Shown: in pieces, positions 42,747-51,188 of the stretch
Numbering within the stretch: position 1 is the stretch's first letter
Layout of the letters: each line of letters begins with the position of its first letter
From: Hypericibacter sp049323455
GTDB lineage: Bacteria; Pseudomonadota; Alphaproteobacteria; Dongiales; Dongiaceae
DNA: 64,000 nt
NCBI GenBank assembly: GCA_049323455.1
Contig: JBMONF010000019.1
Location: 62,001-126,000 of the forward strand
Reading direction: 5' to 3'
The notes under the pieces: model-generated
Database searches by the model: none
What the model saw: the letters and a program-made list of their open reading frames with translations, nothing else
Told to the model about the DNA's origin: nothing
Made by a program: the position numbers and the translations under genes

Positions 42747-43872
42747 CGCCCTTCTCTTCGGCCATGGCCGCGCTGCGCTGCGATGCCAGGGAGGAGGGCA
42801 GCGTCGCGTAGAGATGATCGAACATGGCTTCCGGCGGCGCGGGCGGCGTCGCCAGATATTTTTCGGCGGCAGCCTCGACCTCGGCGGCGCAGGCGGCGAG
42901 AAGCTGTTCCTCGTCCTGGGGCGACCAGGCGCCCTCGGCCGACAGATACTGGCGAAGACGCGTGACCGGCTCTTCGGCCCAATGGCGGCTGACCTCGGCG
43001 TCGTCGCGATAGCGGCTGGCGTCGTCCGCGGTGGTGTGATCGCCGAGCCGGTAGGTGACCGCTTCGATCAGCGTGGCCCCGCCACCCTCTCGGGTCTGCT
43101 TCAGCGCGCGTTCGGCTGCGTCGCGGACCGCGATCACGTCGTTGCCGTCGACCTGCTCGCCCGGGATGCCCGCTGCAACCGCCTTCTGCGCCAAGGTCTC
43201 CGCTGCGGTCTGTGCCGACCGCGGAACGGAGACCGCCCACTGATTGTTGTTGATGACGAACAGGACCGGCAGGCGCCACACGCCGGCGAAATTGATCGCC
43301 TCGTAGAAGTCCCCTTTCGAGGTGGCGCCGTCGCCCAGCAGGCACACGGCCGCGCGGCGCTCGCCGCGCAGCTTGAAAGCGAGCGCCACGCCCACAGCGT
43401 GGGGCACGTGGCTCGCCACCGGGATCGAGACCGGAAAGTCCTGGCGGGGTCCTGCGAAATCGCTGCCTCGCTCATCGCCGCCCCAATAGAGAAACAGCTC
43501 GTAGAGGCTGACACCGCGCCAGAGCTGCGCGCCATGCTCCCGGAACGAGGGCAGCAGGACGTCGTCCTCCTGCATCGCACTGGCGACGCCGACCGCGACG
43601 GCCTCCTGGCCGAGGGAGGAGGCATAGGTGCCCAGACGCCCGGTCCGCTGCAGCGCGATCGCCTTCGTATCGAAGCTGCGGGTCAGCACCATGGCGCGAT
43701 AGAGCGCAATCAGGCCCGCGACGTCCCTTGCCATTGCCGGCGCTGCGTCGGCCAGACGGCCATCCGGCCCGAGATAGCGCCGCAGCGGGAAGGCACGAGC
43801 CCAGCCCGTCTCCGCGGCCGCTGGCTGGGGCTCGCCCGCTCCGGTTGCTGCGCCCGCTGCGCCGGGGGTCAT
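42739..43872 (-). CDS. 2-oxoacid dehydrogenase E1 alpha subunit
   Basis: 377 aa from ATG 43872; the much longer open frame upstream is antisense to the acyltransferase gene and is rejected. TYASSLGQEAVAVGVASAM, LPSFREHGAQLWRG and the thiamine-diphosphate motif GDGATSKGDFYEAINF...VINNNQWAVS are clear, as is the YRLGDHTTADD phosphorylation-loop region of branched-chain E1alpha. It is the first gene of the E1alpha-E1beta-E2-dehydrogenase operon. A perfect FNR-type palindrome lies 70 bp upstream, so oxygen-dependent control is likely. Confidence 0.9.
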   Translation of the reverse strand: MTPGAAGAATGAGEPQPAAAETGWARAFPLRRYLGPDGRLADAAPAMARDVAGLIALYRAMVLTRSFDTKAIALQRTGRLGTYASSLGQEAVAVGVASAMQEDDVLLPSFREHGAQLWRGVSLYELFLYWGGDERGSDFAGPRQDFPVSIPVASHVPHAVGVALAFKLRGERRAAVCLLGDGATSKGDFYEAINFAGVWRLPVLFVINNNQWAVSVPRSAQTAAETLAQKAVAAGIPGEQVDGNDVIAVRDAAERALKQTREGGGATLIEAVTYRLGDHTTADDASRYRDDAEVSRHWAEEPVTRLRQYLSAEGAWSPQDEEQLLAACAAEVEAAAEKYLATPPAPPEAMFDHLYATLPSSLASQRSAAMAEEKGDG

Positions 43873-43941
43873 GCTCGTGTCTCGCCTGGCGTATCTCGGT
43901 CTTTGTCGGCAGAAGGCTGTCGCAACCCGGGGACCGATGCC

Positions 43942-43955
43942 TTGATCCTGATCAA
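43942..43955. promoter_or_regulatory. FNR/FixK-type box TTGAT-CCTG-ATCAA
   Basis: A perfect match to the FNR-family consensus TTGAT-N4-ATCAA, 70 bp upstream of the E1alpha start. The position suits activation or repression of the 2-oxoacid dehydrogenase operon by an FNR/FixK/FnrL-type regulator, none of which is encoded in this window. Confidence 0.65.
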
Positions 43956-44054
43956 GAAATGGCGCGCGGCCGTGTCGGCCGCCGGAAGGGGCTTGGCTGT
44001 CCCCGGGCGAGCGCGCAGAACTGGCGCGGTTCCGCAGCGCACCCCGCGTCTGCC

Positions 44055-45197
44055 TTAGATCGTCTTGCGCAAGACGGGAATGGCGGCGAGGGCGCGTGCG
44101 GAAGCCAGGGAGAGAGCGAAGGCGGTGGCGGCCGTGAGCGGTATGCCGATCGCGGGACCGACGAAGAAGCCGTCGAGCCCGACATGCGACAGCGCGATGA
44201 GCCATAGCGGATGCATCACATAGACGCCGAGCATGAAGGGGGCCAGCCGCCGGGCCATCTCGCCGATGCGGCGCAATGCCGGGGATTCGACGTTCAGGCA
44301 GCGAAAGGCGTTGAACAGCGCCAGCGACATCAACACCACGAGGGGATCGGAATAGGAGTAGGTAATGTCCCAAGACCGCTCCCCCAGCGGGCCCAGGAGG
44401 ATGCCTGTGAGCAAGGCCACGAGGATGCCGCAAGAGAGCGCGATGGCGAGCGCATAGCGGTTGCGCAACGCCGAAACGGGGGCTTTCCACAGCCAATAGC
44501 CTGCCAGGAAGTAACCAAGATAATAGGGCCACAAGCCCACAAAGCTCTGCGACTGCTGTTCACCCTCCAGCCCGGCGACGGTCGATTGGATCGCGGCCGC
44601 GAGAAAGGCGAGGACGAGGGCGCCAAGCACGAGAGGGCGGGCGCCGTGAGCGAGAAAAACGCTGACCATCGGCGCAACGAGGTAGAGCCCCAGGATCATG
44701 TAGAGATACCAGAGGTGAAAGAAAGGCCTCCCCTGCAGCAGGGACTCGAGGATCGCCGAGAGGGGCTCGCCCCGCCCCGCAATCCGCAGCCCGACATAGA
44801 GCGCGGTCCAGAACAGTGTCGGCACCAGGATCTTGGCGGCGCGCCGCCGATAGAACTCGCCGGGATCCAGGTCGGGACGCCGGGACAACAGGAGGATGCC
44901 GCTCGCCATGACGAACAAGGGAACGCACCAGCGGCTGAACGCGTCGGCGAGGTTGCCGATCCACCAGGCGGGATCGGCCGTGCTCGGACGGGCAATGACG
45001 ATCTCGGCCGACGCATGCAGCCACACCACGGCCATGGCCGCGGCCACGCGCACCATGTCCAAACGGGGGTCATGCTTGCCGGCCGATGCCGCACTGTCCC
45101 CGCCCGCAGAGTCGAGCGGAGCCGCAGGAGAGCGAGCATCTTCGGACGCCGGCCGGCCGCCGCGAACACCGCCGAGAGGGATTCGGCTCTGCGTCAT
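44055..45197 (-). CDS. Acyltransferase family 3 membrane protein (OafA/WecH-like)
   Basis: 380 aa with about ten hydrophobic segments. DPRLDMVRVAAAMAVVWLHASAE holds the conserved helix-1 Arg/His pattern (R-x-x-A...H) and FHLWYLYMILGLYLVAPM matches the family core. Such proteins O-acetylate sugars at the inner membrane. It is monocistronic, between the E1alpha gene and the AMP-ligase fusion gene. It could act on the EPS, LPS or peptidoglycan; there is no SGNH domain and no signal peptide. Confidence 0.82.
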   Translation of the reverse strand: MTQSRIPLGGVRGGRPASEDARSPAAPLDSAGGDSAASAGKHDPRLDMVRVAAAMAVVWLHASAEIVIARPSTADPAWWIGNLADAFSRWCVPLFVMASGILLLSRRPDLDPGEFYRRRAAKILVPTLFWTALYVGLRIAGRGEPLSAILESLLQGRPFFHLWYLYMILGLYLVAPMVSVFLAHGARPLVLGALVLAFLAAAIQSTVAGLEGEQQSQSFVGLWPYYLGYFLAGYWLWKAPVSALRNRYALAIALSCGILVALLTGILLGPLGERSWDITYSYSDPLVVLMSLALFNAFRCLNVESPALRRIGEMARRLAPFMLGVYVMHPLWLIALSHVGLDGFFVGPAIGIPLTAATAFALSLASARALAAIPVLRKTI

Positions 45198-45423
45198 CGG
45201 TTCGATCTCACGGGCTCATCGATGAGAAGCAGCGGGGCCCGCCGCTTGGAGGGCTCCGGCCGATTGGACGCGCGATGAGCGTCACGTCTGGCATGTCGAT
45301 GCCGGTGACGCTCTCGCGCCCCCGCACGCCGACGCACATCATCGCCCCATAACAATATCGGGCGGTCGCCTGTCAATGGCGATCGAACGGAAAGAAACTT
45401 CTGTGGCGGACAATAGCCGGCGA

Positions 45424-48129
45424 TCATGCTTCCGGCAAAGCCACGACGCAGTCGCGGAGCGCGTTCGCGATCCGGGCGTTCTCGTCCTTTCCCTGTCCGC
45501 GCCGCGCGAGCTCGTCGGCACCGAGCGCCGGCCCGAACGTCACGCAGAGGCGGCGCAGCCGCGGGATGCGCCGGGTGCTTGGCCACGCTTCGAAAGTGCC
45601 GCCGATACGCACCGGCACGGCACGAACGGCGGTCTTGCTCAGCAGAACGGCGATGCCGGGCAGAAATTCCGTGATCTCGCCGGTTGGCGAGCGCCGTCCT
45701 TCCGGGAACCAGACCAGCCGACGACCCTGCCGCAGCACGGTTGCGCTCAGCGCCAAGGCGCTGCCCGGATCGCGGTCCGGATCGATCGGCAGAACGTTCG
45801 CCGCGCGGCTCACGGTCCTCATGAACCAGGTCGAGAACAGCAGGCCGGCCCAGCCGGCCCAACTCGTTCGGCGCAACTCCCGCCATTCGAAGGCGGCCGC
45901 CAGCGCCAGCGGATCGAGATAGCTCGCGTGATTGGGCGTGAAGACGAGGGGCTCGTCTTTCGGGATGGCCGAGCGTCCGCGGACCTCGAGACGGAACAAC
46001 AGGCGCATGGCGAGCCTGATCACCGTATAGAGCACCAGCCCGAACAGCAGTGACACGATGCTGGGCGGCGCCAGCCAGCGGGCCTGCTCCGGGGCCAGCG
46101 CCGCCGCGGGGGCCGGAGCCGGCGGGCCGGGGGCCGCCCCGGGCACGGCACCGCCCGCCCGCGCGATCTCCCGCAAGAGATCGCGAAGCGTGATGATTCG
46201 TCCGATCGCCGCCTCGGTCAGCCGCACGCCGAAGCGATCCTGGATCTCGGTCGTCAGCTCGATCCATTGCAGCGAGTCGACGCCGAGATCGAGCTGGGGG
46301 CTCGTCTCGAGGGTCAGGCGGCGATCCGGGTAGCGCGAGGCGAGCCAGCCCCAGATTTCGCGCGCTGGCGACGCCGCGAGCAAGCCGCGATCCTCTTCCG
46401 ACAAGGCCGCGGGCGCGGCCCTCTCGAGGCGGGCCTCGGCCTGCGCATAGAGAGCCGGGAGCAGGTGCCGCTTGAGCTTGCCGAGATGTGTGCGCGGCAG
46501 GGGCTCGCGGAAGAACGCGTAGCCGCTGATCCGCTCCTGCGGTTTGAGAGATGCGACGTGACGTTCGACCGCTTCGCGCAGCAGCCCTTCGACGCGAGCC
46601 GCACCGCGCTCGCGGATCGCCTCGGGCTCGGGCACGATGAGCGCGACGAGAGCACCGTCACGCAACAGCACCGCGACCTCCTTGGCGAAGGGCATGCCGG
46701 CGTAGACCGCTTCGATGTCGTCGGGGAACAGTTTCTTGCCGGTGGGCAGAACGATCGTTTCGTTGGCGCGCCCGACCACATGCAGATAGCCGTCGGGATC
46801 GAGAAAGCCGAGATCGCCGGTGCGAAACCAGCCGCCGTCGGCGAAGGCGGCCATGCTTGCCGCCGGGTCGTCGAGATAGCCCGCAAACACGCTGGCGCCG
46901 CGGGCGAGGATCTCGCCCGGCATGTCGCCTTCGGGAGGGCCGACGCGAATCTCCACCCCTGCGATCGGCAGGCCCTCGCTGTCGAGATGCGCCCGTTCCG
47001 GCGGATTGAACGTCAAGATCGGCGCCGTCTCGGTGAGCCCGTAGCCGCTCAGGGCGCGCCAGCCCAGCCCCTCGAGCTTCCACGCGATCTCGGCGTCGAG
47101 CTTGGCGCCGCCCGAGCTCAAGACCCGCAGGGCGCCACCGAATTCGGCATGCAGCCGGCGGAACAAGAGGCGGCCGATGCGAAAGCCGAAGGTGCGGCAG
47201 AGCCAGATCGAGAGCGCCAGCAGCCACGCATAGACGCGCGCAACCGCTTTGCCCCGGCGCGCGATGCGGGCCTCGATGCCGTTGAGCATCGTCGCGTAAA
47301 GGCCGGGCACGCCGATGATGACCGAGGTGCGTGCGGCGCGCAGCGCATGCAGGATCTCCGGCCCCGTCATGCCCGCCGGCAGCACGAGCGTGGCGCCGCT
47401 GGCGAGCGCACCCAGCATGCCGACCGTGAACGGATAGGCGTGATGCAACGGCAAGGGCAGCAGCACGCGGTCGCCGGCCGCGGCGATCCGCGCATCGAGC
47501 AGGCCCCGAAGATTGGCGACGAAGTTCGCGTGGGTCAGCGGCACGGCCTTGGGCGGCCCCGTCGTGCCCGAGGTGAAGAGCAGCGAGGCGCGCTCGCCGG
47601 GCGCAATGTCGGGCAGCGGCCCGGCGCGCTCGGCCAACAGCTTCCGCCAGGGCACGGCGCTCGCCGGCGGTGCGCCGTGGAGATCGATCGACGGGAGGCC
47701 GGGCGGCTCATCGCCGGGCAGCTCGCCGTCGAGCAGATAGACGGCGCCGCGGCCGTCGGCCCACGACGCCGGCAGGCGAGGCAGCCGGTCGCGGGTGGTG
47801 AACAGCCGGCGGCAGCCGCTCTTGGACAGCATCGTCGCGATGTCGCCTTCGCTCGCCAGATGGTCGAGCGGCACCGCCATGGCGCCGGACGCGACGATGC
47901 CGAAATAGGCGATGATCCATTCGGCCCGGTTCGACGACAGGATCGCCACCGGCTCCTGCCGGCCCACGCCCTGGGCGAGCAGGCCGGTGGCGAGGCGGCG
48001 CGAAACCTCCGTCAACGCGGCAAAGGACCATGTCGAAAAGCTCTCTCCACGATCGACCATGACGGCCGGGCGTTCCCCGAAGGCGGGCAAGCCATCGAGC
48101 AGTTCCGCCAATGTCGTGAAGCTGCGCAT
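45424..48129 (-). CDS. Tri-domain fusion: acyl-AMP ligase, acyl carrier, PlsC-type acyltransferase
   Basis: 901 aa. Residues 1-560 are an AMP-dependent synthetase: P-loop LFTSGTTGPPK (184-194), SGYGLTETAP (361-370), GWFRTGDLG (433-441), K551 near the end. Residues 585-660 form an acyl/peptidyl carrier domain with LDLGVDSLQW (attachment Ser619). After a Pro/Ala linker and membrane segment (690-712), residues 720-890 are a PlsC acyltransferase with NHASYLD (HX4D, 734-739) and FPEGRR (808-813). E. coli Aas has only acyltransferase then ligase, so this order and the built-in carrier are unusual. It could activate a fatty acid, load it on its own carrier and transfer it to a lysophospholipid (inference). 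Confidence 0.85.
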   Translation of the reverse strand: MRSFTTLAELLDGLPAFGERPAVMVDRGESFSTWSFAALTEVSRRLATGLLAQGVGRQEPVAILSSNRAEWIIAYFGIVASGAMAVPLDHLASEGDIATMLSKSGCRRLFTTRDRLPRLPASWADGRGAVYLLDGELPGDEPPGLPSIDLHGAPPASAVPWRKLLAERAGPLPDIAPGERASLLFTSGTTGPPKAVPLTHANFVANLRGLLDARIAAAGDRVLLPLPLHHAYPFTVGMLGALASGATLVLPAGMTGPEILHALRAARTSVIIGVPGLYATMLNGIEARIARRGKAVARVYAWLLALSIWLCRTFGFRIGRLLFRRLHAEFGGALRVLSSGGAKLDAEIAWKLEGLGWRALSGYGLTETAPILTFNPPERAHLDSEGLPIAGVEIRVGPPEGDMPGEILARGASVFAGYLDDPAASMAAFADGGWFRTGDLGFLDPDGYLHVVGRANETIVLPTGKKLFPDDIEAVYAGMPFAKEVAVLLRDGALVALIVPEPEAIRERGAARVEGLLREAVERHVASLKPQERISGYAFFREPLPRTHLGKLKRHLLPALYAQAEARLERAAPAALSEEDRGLLAASPAREIWGWLASRYPDRRLTLETSPQLDLGVDSLQWIELTTEIQDRFGVRLTEAAIGRIITLRDLLREIARAGGAVPGAAPGPPAPAPAAALAPEQARWLAPPSIVSLLFGLVLYTVIRLAMRLLFRLEVRGRSAIPKDEPLVFTPNHASYLDPLALAAAFEWRELRRTSWAGWAGLLFSTWFMRTVSRAANVLPIDPDRDPGSALALSATVLRQGRRLVWFPEGRRSPTGEITEFLPGIAVLLSKTAVRAVPVRIGGTFEAWPSTRRIPRLRRLCVTFGPALGADELARRGQGKDENARIANALRDCVVALPEA

Positions 48130-48259
48130 GCAGCAACTCCGTCGCGCCGCGTCGAGCGTTTCGGCGAAAGCGCCGGCCCCGGCTCTTCGAGCTGGACTCC
48201 CGTAAGAGAGCCTGCCTCGAGGCCGCGTGCCAGCGTTTCAGGTCGAGGGACGCGGGCCT

Positions 48260-48273
48260 TTGATCTGCGTCAA
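48260..48273. promoter_or_regulatory. FNR/FixK-type box TTGAT-CTGC-GTCAA
   Basis: Nine of ten consensus positions of TTGAT-N4-ATCAA match. It lies between divergent genes, 54 bp before the hibernation-factor ATG and 131 bp before the tri-domain fusion start, so it may control one or both under low oxygen. Confidence 0.55.
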
Positions 48274-48326
48274 GACGCGACCGGCATTTTCGAGCAAAAT
48301 CATCTCAACAATCGAGGATCCGGACC

Positions 48327-48911
48327 ATGCCCATACCCATCGACGTCAGCTTCCGCAATATCGAGCCCTCGCCCGCCATCGAGGCGCGGATCCGCGAGAA
48401 GGCCGCCAAGCTCGAGCGGTTCTTCGATCGCGGCCTTTCCTGGAAGGTGGTGGTGGAGGCGCGCCACCGCCATCAGCACAAGGGCAAGCTCTACAACGTC
48501 CGCATCCACCTGGCGCTTCCGGGCCAGGACCTGCTGGTCGGCCACGAGCACAAGCTCGACCATGCGCACGAGGACGTCTATGTGGCGATCCGCGACGCCT
48601 TCGACGCGCTGGGTCGCCAGCTTCAGGATCGCGTGCGGGAGTGGCAGGGTGCAGTGAAGCTGCATGTGGTTCCCGAGCACGGGCGCGTCACGAGGCTGTT
48701 CGAGTACGAAGGCTACGGCTTCATCGAGGCGGCGGACGGGCAGGAGATCTATTTCCACAAGAACGCGGTCACCGACGGCTTCGACAAGCTCGAAGTCGGC
48801 GACGAGGTCCGCTTCGTGATGCGCGAGGACGAGAGCGAGAAAGGGCCGCAGGCGAGCACGGTGACGCGGATCGGCAAGCATCATCTGCCGCCGACCGAAA
48901 CCACCCGTTGA
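48327..48911 (+). CDS. HPF/RaiA-type ribosome hibernation protein fused to a cold-shock domain
   Basis: 194 aa. Residues 1-108 are an HPF/RaiA-type domain (PIDVSFRNIEPSPAIEARIREKAAKLERFF; basic RHRHQHKGK loop; AIRDAFDALGRQLQDR). Residues 115-185 resemble a cold-shock nucleic-acid-binding domain: GYGFIE (RNP1-like, 129-134) and IYFHKNAV (RNP2-like, 141-148). Long HPF proteins normally have a different C-terminal dimerisation domain, so the cold-shock tail is distinctive, though known in proteobacteria. It should bind the 30S subunit and inactivate ribosomes in stress. An FNR-type box lies 54 bp upstream. Confidence 0.88.
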   Translation: MPIPIDVSFRNIEPSPAIEARIREKAAKLERFFDRGLSWKVVVEARHRHQHKGKLYNVRIHLALPGQDLLVGHEHKLDHAHEDVYVAIRDAFDALGRQLQDRVREWQGAVKLHVVPEHGRVTRLFEYEGYGFIEAADGQEIYFHKNAVTDGFDKLEVGDEVRFVMREDESEKGPQASTVTRIGKHHLPPTETTR

Positions 48912-49229
48912 GGCGCGCGCTCCACGCGGGACGATGCCCGGGGAGTTCCTGGAAGCGGTCGGCAAGCGGCGGGAGATTCGCTCGTGCGAGCACCGGCCGG
49001 TGAATCGCGCCACCCTCGGCGCCCCCATCGCGGGCGTCCTCATCGCGGCGGCAACGCAAGCGTCGAGCGCCATCAGACCACGACGCCCAAGCCCGCCGGC
49101 CGGCACGCGCCTGAGATCGCCCGGCTTGCGGCGGCGTGATGTCGACGGCCCGCTTCAGCGCCGAAGACGGATCAGCCGCAGCGTCTGGCGATGGCTGGCG
49201 GAGGGAAAGGAGCGGGGCTTGAATCTTCT
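48912..49229. other. Intergenic, no gene recognised
   Basis: 318 bp between the hibernation-factor gene and a convergent unknown gene. Short frames are Arg/Pro-rich shadows without family features. No repeat or terminator with a T-run seen. Confidence 0.4.
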
Positions 49230-49721
49230 CTAATGGCGCGCAAAGGGGTCGGATGGCTCGGCCAGTCCCGCAGCGGCAACCACACCATCCCAAAAACTCT
49301 TGCACTCTCGCACCACATCCAGAGGTTCACGCTTTTTGCTGCCAGCAATCAGGAAGTGTGCAATGGCTGGGCTGCCATCCGGCCATGGACGATACTCTCG
49401 ACCGAGGGACCACAGTTCGTCGATAGATGCCTTTGAAATGGTATGGTGCTTTGAACGGTTGCACACACCCCGACAAATTCGCATCGCCTCGTTGTCTTGA
49501 ATCAAGCGATCGATTGCGTCGGATCGAACCCGTCCGGTCTCGATTACGAAATCTCTGAGGTGGTAGCACACCACCATGAACGCCAAGAAGAAGTCCTCGA
49601 AGTCGCTGGAGACGCAGCGACCGTCCGAATAGCATTTTTCGCATCGGGCGGCGCACCGTTGCATGGCTTCATAACGTGAGCGCCACCCTAAAATCTTCTC
49701 GATGCTCCACGGCAGGCTCAT
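49230..49721 (-). CDS. Hypothetical protein, A+T-richer than surroundings
   Basis: 163 aa, not recognised. A cysteine cluster near the N-terminus (C23, C27, C30 and C36 in QRCAARCEKCYSDGRC) suggests a metal site or disulfides, followed by a helical segment FEDFFLAFMVVCYHLRDFVIETG. The central ICRGVCNRSKHHT and later WPDGSPAIAHFLIAG complete a compact soluble protein. Base composition and codon use are clearly less G+C-biased than the neighbouring genes, and it sits beside a GIY-YIG gene and a tRNA, which together suggest horizontal acquisition. Function unknown; a partner of a mobile or defence element is only a guess. Confidence 0.6.
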   Translation of the reverse strand: MSLPWSIEKILGWRSRYEAMQRCAARCEKCYSDGRCVSSDFEDFFLAFMVVCYHLRDFVIETGRVRSDAIDRLIQDNEAMRICRGVCNRSKHHTISKASIDELWSLGREYRPWPDGSPAIAHFLIAGSKKREPLDVVRECKSFWDGVVAAAGLAEPSDPFARH

Positions 49722-49755
49722 GACACATCTCCGTAGGCGGCATACGGATGGCTAT

Positions 49756-49992
49756 TCACCATAAACGTTTATTGACAAACGCCTTACCCGAACCGGACTT
49801 GAAATACTGCTCGAGTTTTCGCGCATTTCTCTCGGTCAATACAGCGACGCAGGACTTCAATGTGATTGGCAAGTGGGCCTTGGCCGAAGCCACGCAACCC
49901 TGCCTGCGCGACTCGATTCGACGCCGGAGGTCGTTCGTTGACCCGACGTAGATGTCGCCATTGCTCAACTCGAGAAAATAGACATACCACAT
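49756..49992 (-). CDS. GIY-YIG nuclease-domain protein (single domain)
   Basis: 78 aa from ATG 49992 (MWYVYFLELSNGDIYVGSTN). The GIY-YIG motif reads YVYF...IYVGST, with R in DLRRRIESR as the conserved arginine helix and the C-terminal Glu/Lys region (KLEQYFKSGSGKAF). This matches the small YhbQ/UPF0213-like family. Members nick or bind DNA in some cases, but most are uncharacterised. It lies 116 bp from the 3' end of tRNA-Ser on the same strand, a frequent arrangement for such small genes in alphaproteobacteria. Confidence 0.85.
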   Translation of the reverse strand: MWYVYFLELSNGDIYVGSTNDLRRRIESRRQGCVASAKAHLPITLKSCVAVLTERNARKLEQYFKSGSGKAFVNKRLW

Positions 49993-50107
49993 GGCCGCGG
50001 CTGTCTCCCTTCGCTCCTGCGGCGCTTCGGGAGACACTCCTGCGCCTAAATCGCCTTCGGTTGTCAGTCCACTTCGTGGCCTGCCACCCGAAGCCGAAGG
50101 CGTAGGG

Positions 50108-50200
50108 TGGCGGAGGGGGCGGGATTCGAACCCGCGACAGGATTCATCACCCTGTACACGCACTCCAGGCGTGCGCCTTCGACCGCTCGGCCACCCCTCC
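50108..50200 (-). tRNA. tRNA-Ser, anticodon GGA
   Basis: 93 nt with CCA encoded. On the minus strand the acceptor stem is GGAGGGG paired with CCCCTCC, followed by discriminator G and CCA. The anticodon stem CACGC/GCGTG encloses loop CTGGAGT (anticodon GGA), a long variable arm ACAGG...CCTGT identifies a class II tRNA, and the T stem-loop is GCGGG-TTCGAAT-CCCGC. It decodes UCC and UCU. Confidence 0.97.
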
Positions 50201-50474
50201 GACCCGGACATCGCCTCGGCCCCCACCCTCGCGGGGGCCGGTCGAAGCGGCGGCGACCCTAGCCCAGCCCCGCCGTTTCGCGCAACCGTTCTCGGGCGCG
50301 TCCGAGGCCCGGTTTTCGAGGGTGTCGATGGCGCCCGCCGCGCTCCGCGGGGGGCCCTTCGCTCACTCTGCCGCGAGCGGCGCCTTCCACCGGCGGCTCG
50401 CGCCGGCGCGATCGGCGGCGATGACGGCTGGACGCCGGATCGGGCCGGCCGGCACGCCGGCCCCGGAGGGCGCC

Positions 50475-51188
50475 TCAGTCCGCGCGCGATGCCGGCGCCC
50501 CGGCAAAGTGCGGGAAGAGCAGGTTGTTCTCGAGATGGATATGCTCCATCAGATCGTCGATGAGCTTGCGCGTGCCGGCATAGAGCGCGCGCCAGCTGGT
50601 GCAGGCGTCGGCCGGGAGGCTCAGATCGTGGGTCAGCCGTTCGAGCTCCCGAAGACGTTCGCCATGCTCGTCATGCTCGGCGCGCATCTGCGCGATCGGA
50701 TGGACGATCATGGGATGGCCGCCCCGGCGCATCAGCGGGAACAGGACCTGCTCCTCCTTGGCCATGTGCGATCCGAGCTCTTCCTCCAACGCCTCCAGCG
50801 CCTCGGCCAGCCCCGCCGGCACCGCGTCATGATGGCGGTGCACCGCCTCGACCTTCCGGGCAAGCCCTGCCAACTCGGGGATCTCGCGCCGGTGCACGGC
50901 GTGGTAACGCGCCAGGACGTGGTCGATCAGCGCCGCGGGCTCGGTGGGCAGCCCCGCCGGCGCTGCGAGGTCGAGGGCGCGCAGCGCCGTCTCCACCGCT
51001 GCGAGCTCGATCGCGCGGGCCTTGGCCGCCTCCGCCAGCGTCTCGTCGCCGCCGCAGCAGAAGTCGAGCTTGAAGCGGCGAAAGACGCCCGTGGCGCCCG
51101 GCAGCGCGACGGCGATCTCGCCCAGCCGGCGATGCGCGAAGCTCGGGGCCGGGCCTGCGGAATTCGCGGAATGTTCGAAGCTGGTCAC
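50475..51188 (-). CDS. ytfE: Iron-sulfur cluster repair di-iron protein (RIC/YtfE/ScdA)
   Basis: 237 aa from GTG 51188, whose bases overlap the globin stop (GTGA). The N-terminal DUF542 domain carries the CC motif in KLDFCCGGDETL (C44-C45). The hemerythrin-like domain supplies di-iron ligands: HAVHRREIPEL, HHDAVP, EEELGSHMAKEEQVLFPLM, EHDEHGERL and HLENNLLFPHF. RIC proteins repair Fe-S centres damaged by nitric oxide or oxidative stress. Cotranscription with a truncated globin and proximity to an NsrR-type regulator support a nitric-oxide role. Confidence 0.9.
   Translation of the reverse strand: MTSFEHSANSAGPAPSFAHRRLGEIAVALPGATGVFRRFKLDFCCGGDETLAEAAKARAIELAAVETALRALDLAAPAGLPTEPAALIDHVLARYHAVHRREIPELAGLARKVEAVHRHHDAVPAGLAEALEALEEELGSHMAKEEQVLFPLMRRGGHPMIVHPIAQMRAEHDEHGERLRELERLTHDLSLPADACTSWRALYAGTRKLIDDLMEHIHLENNLLFPHFAGAPASRAD

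Noticed and set aside
43873..44532. Long N-terminal extension of the E1alpha gene
   Set aside because: It is antisense to the acyltransferase gene and not related to E1alpha; ATG 43872 gives a standard protein.
49230..50200. Integrated prophage or integrative element at tRNA-Ser
   Set aside because: No integrase, no att duplication and only about 1 kb of atypical DNA; kept as an unexplained patch only.
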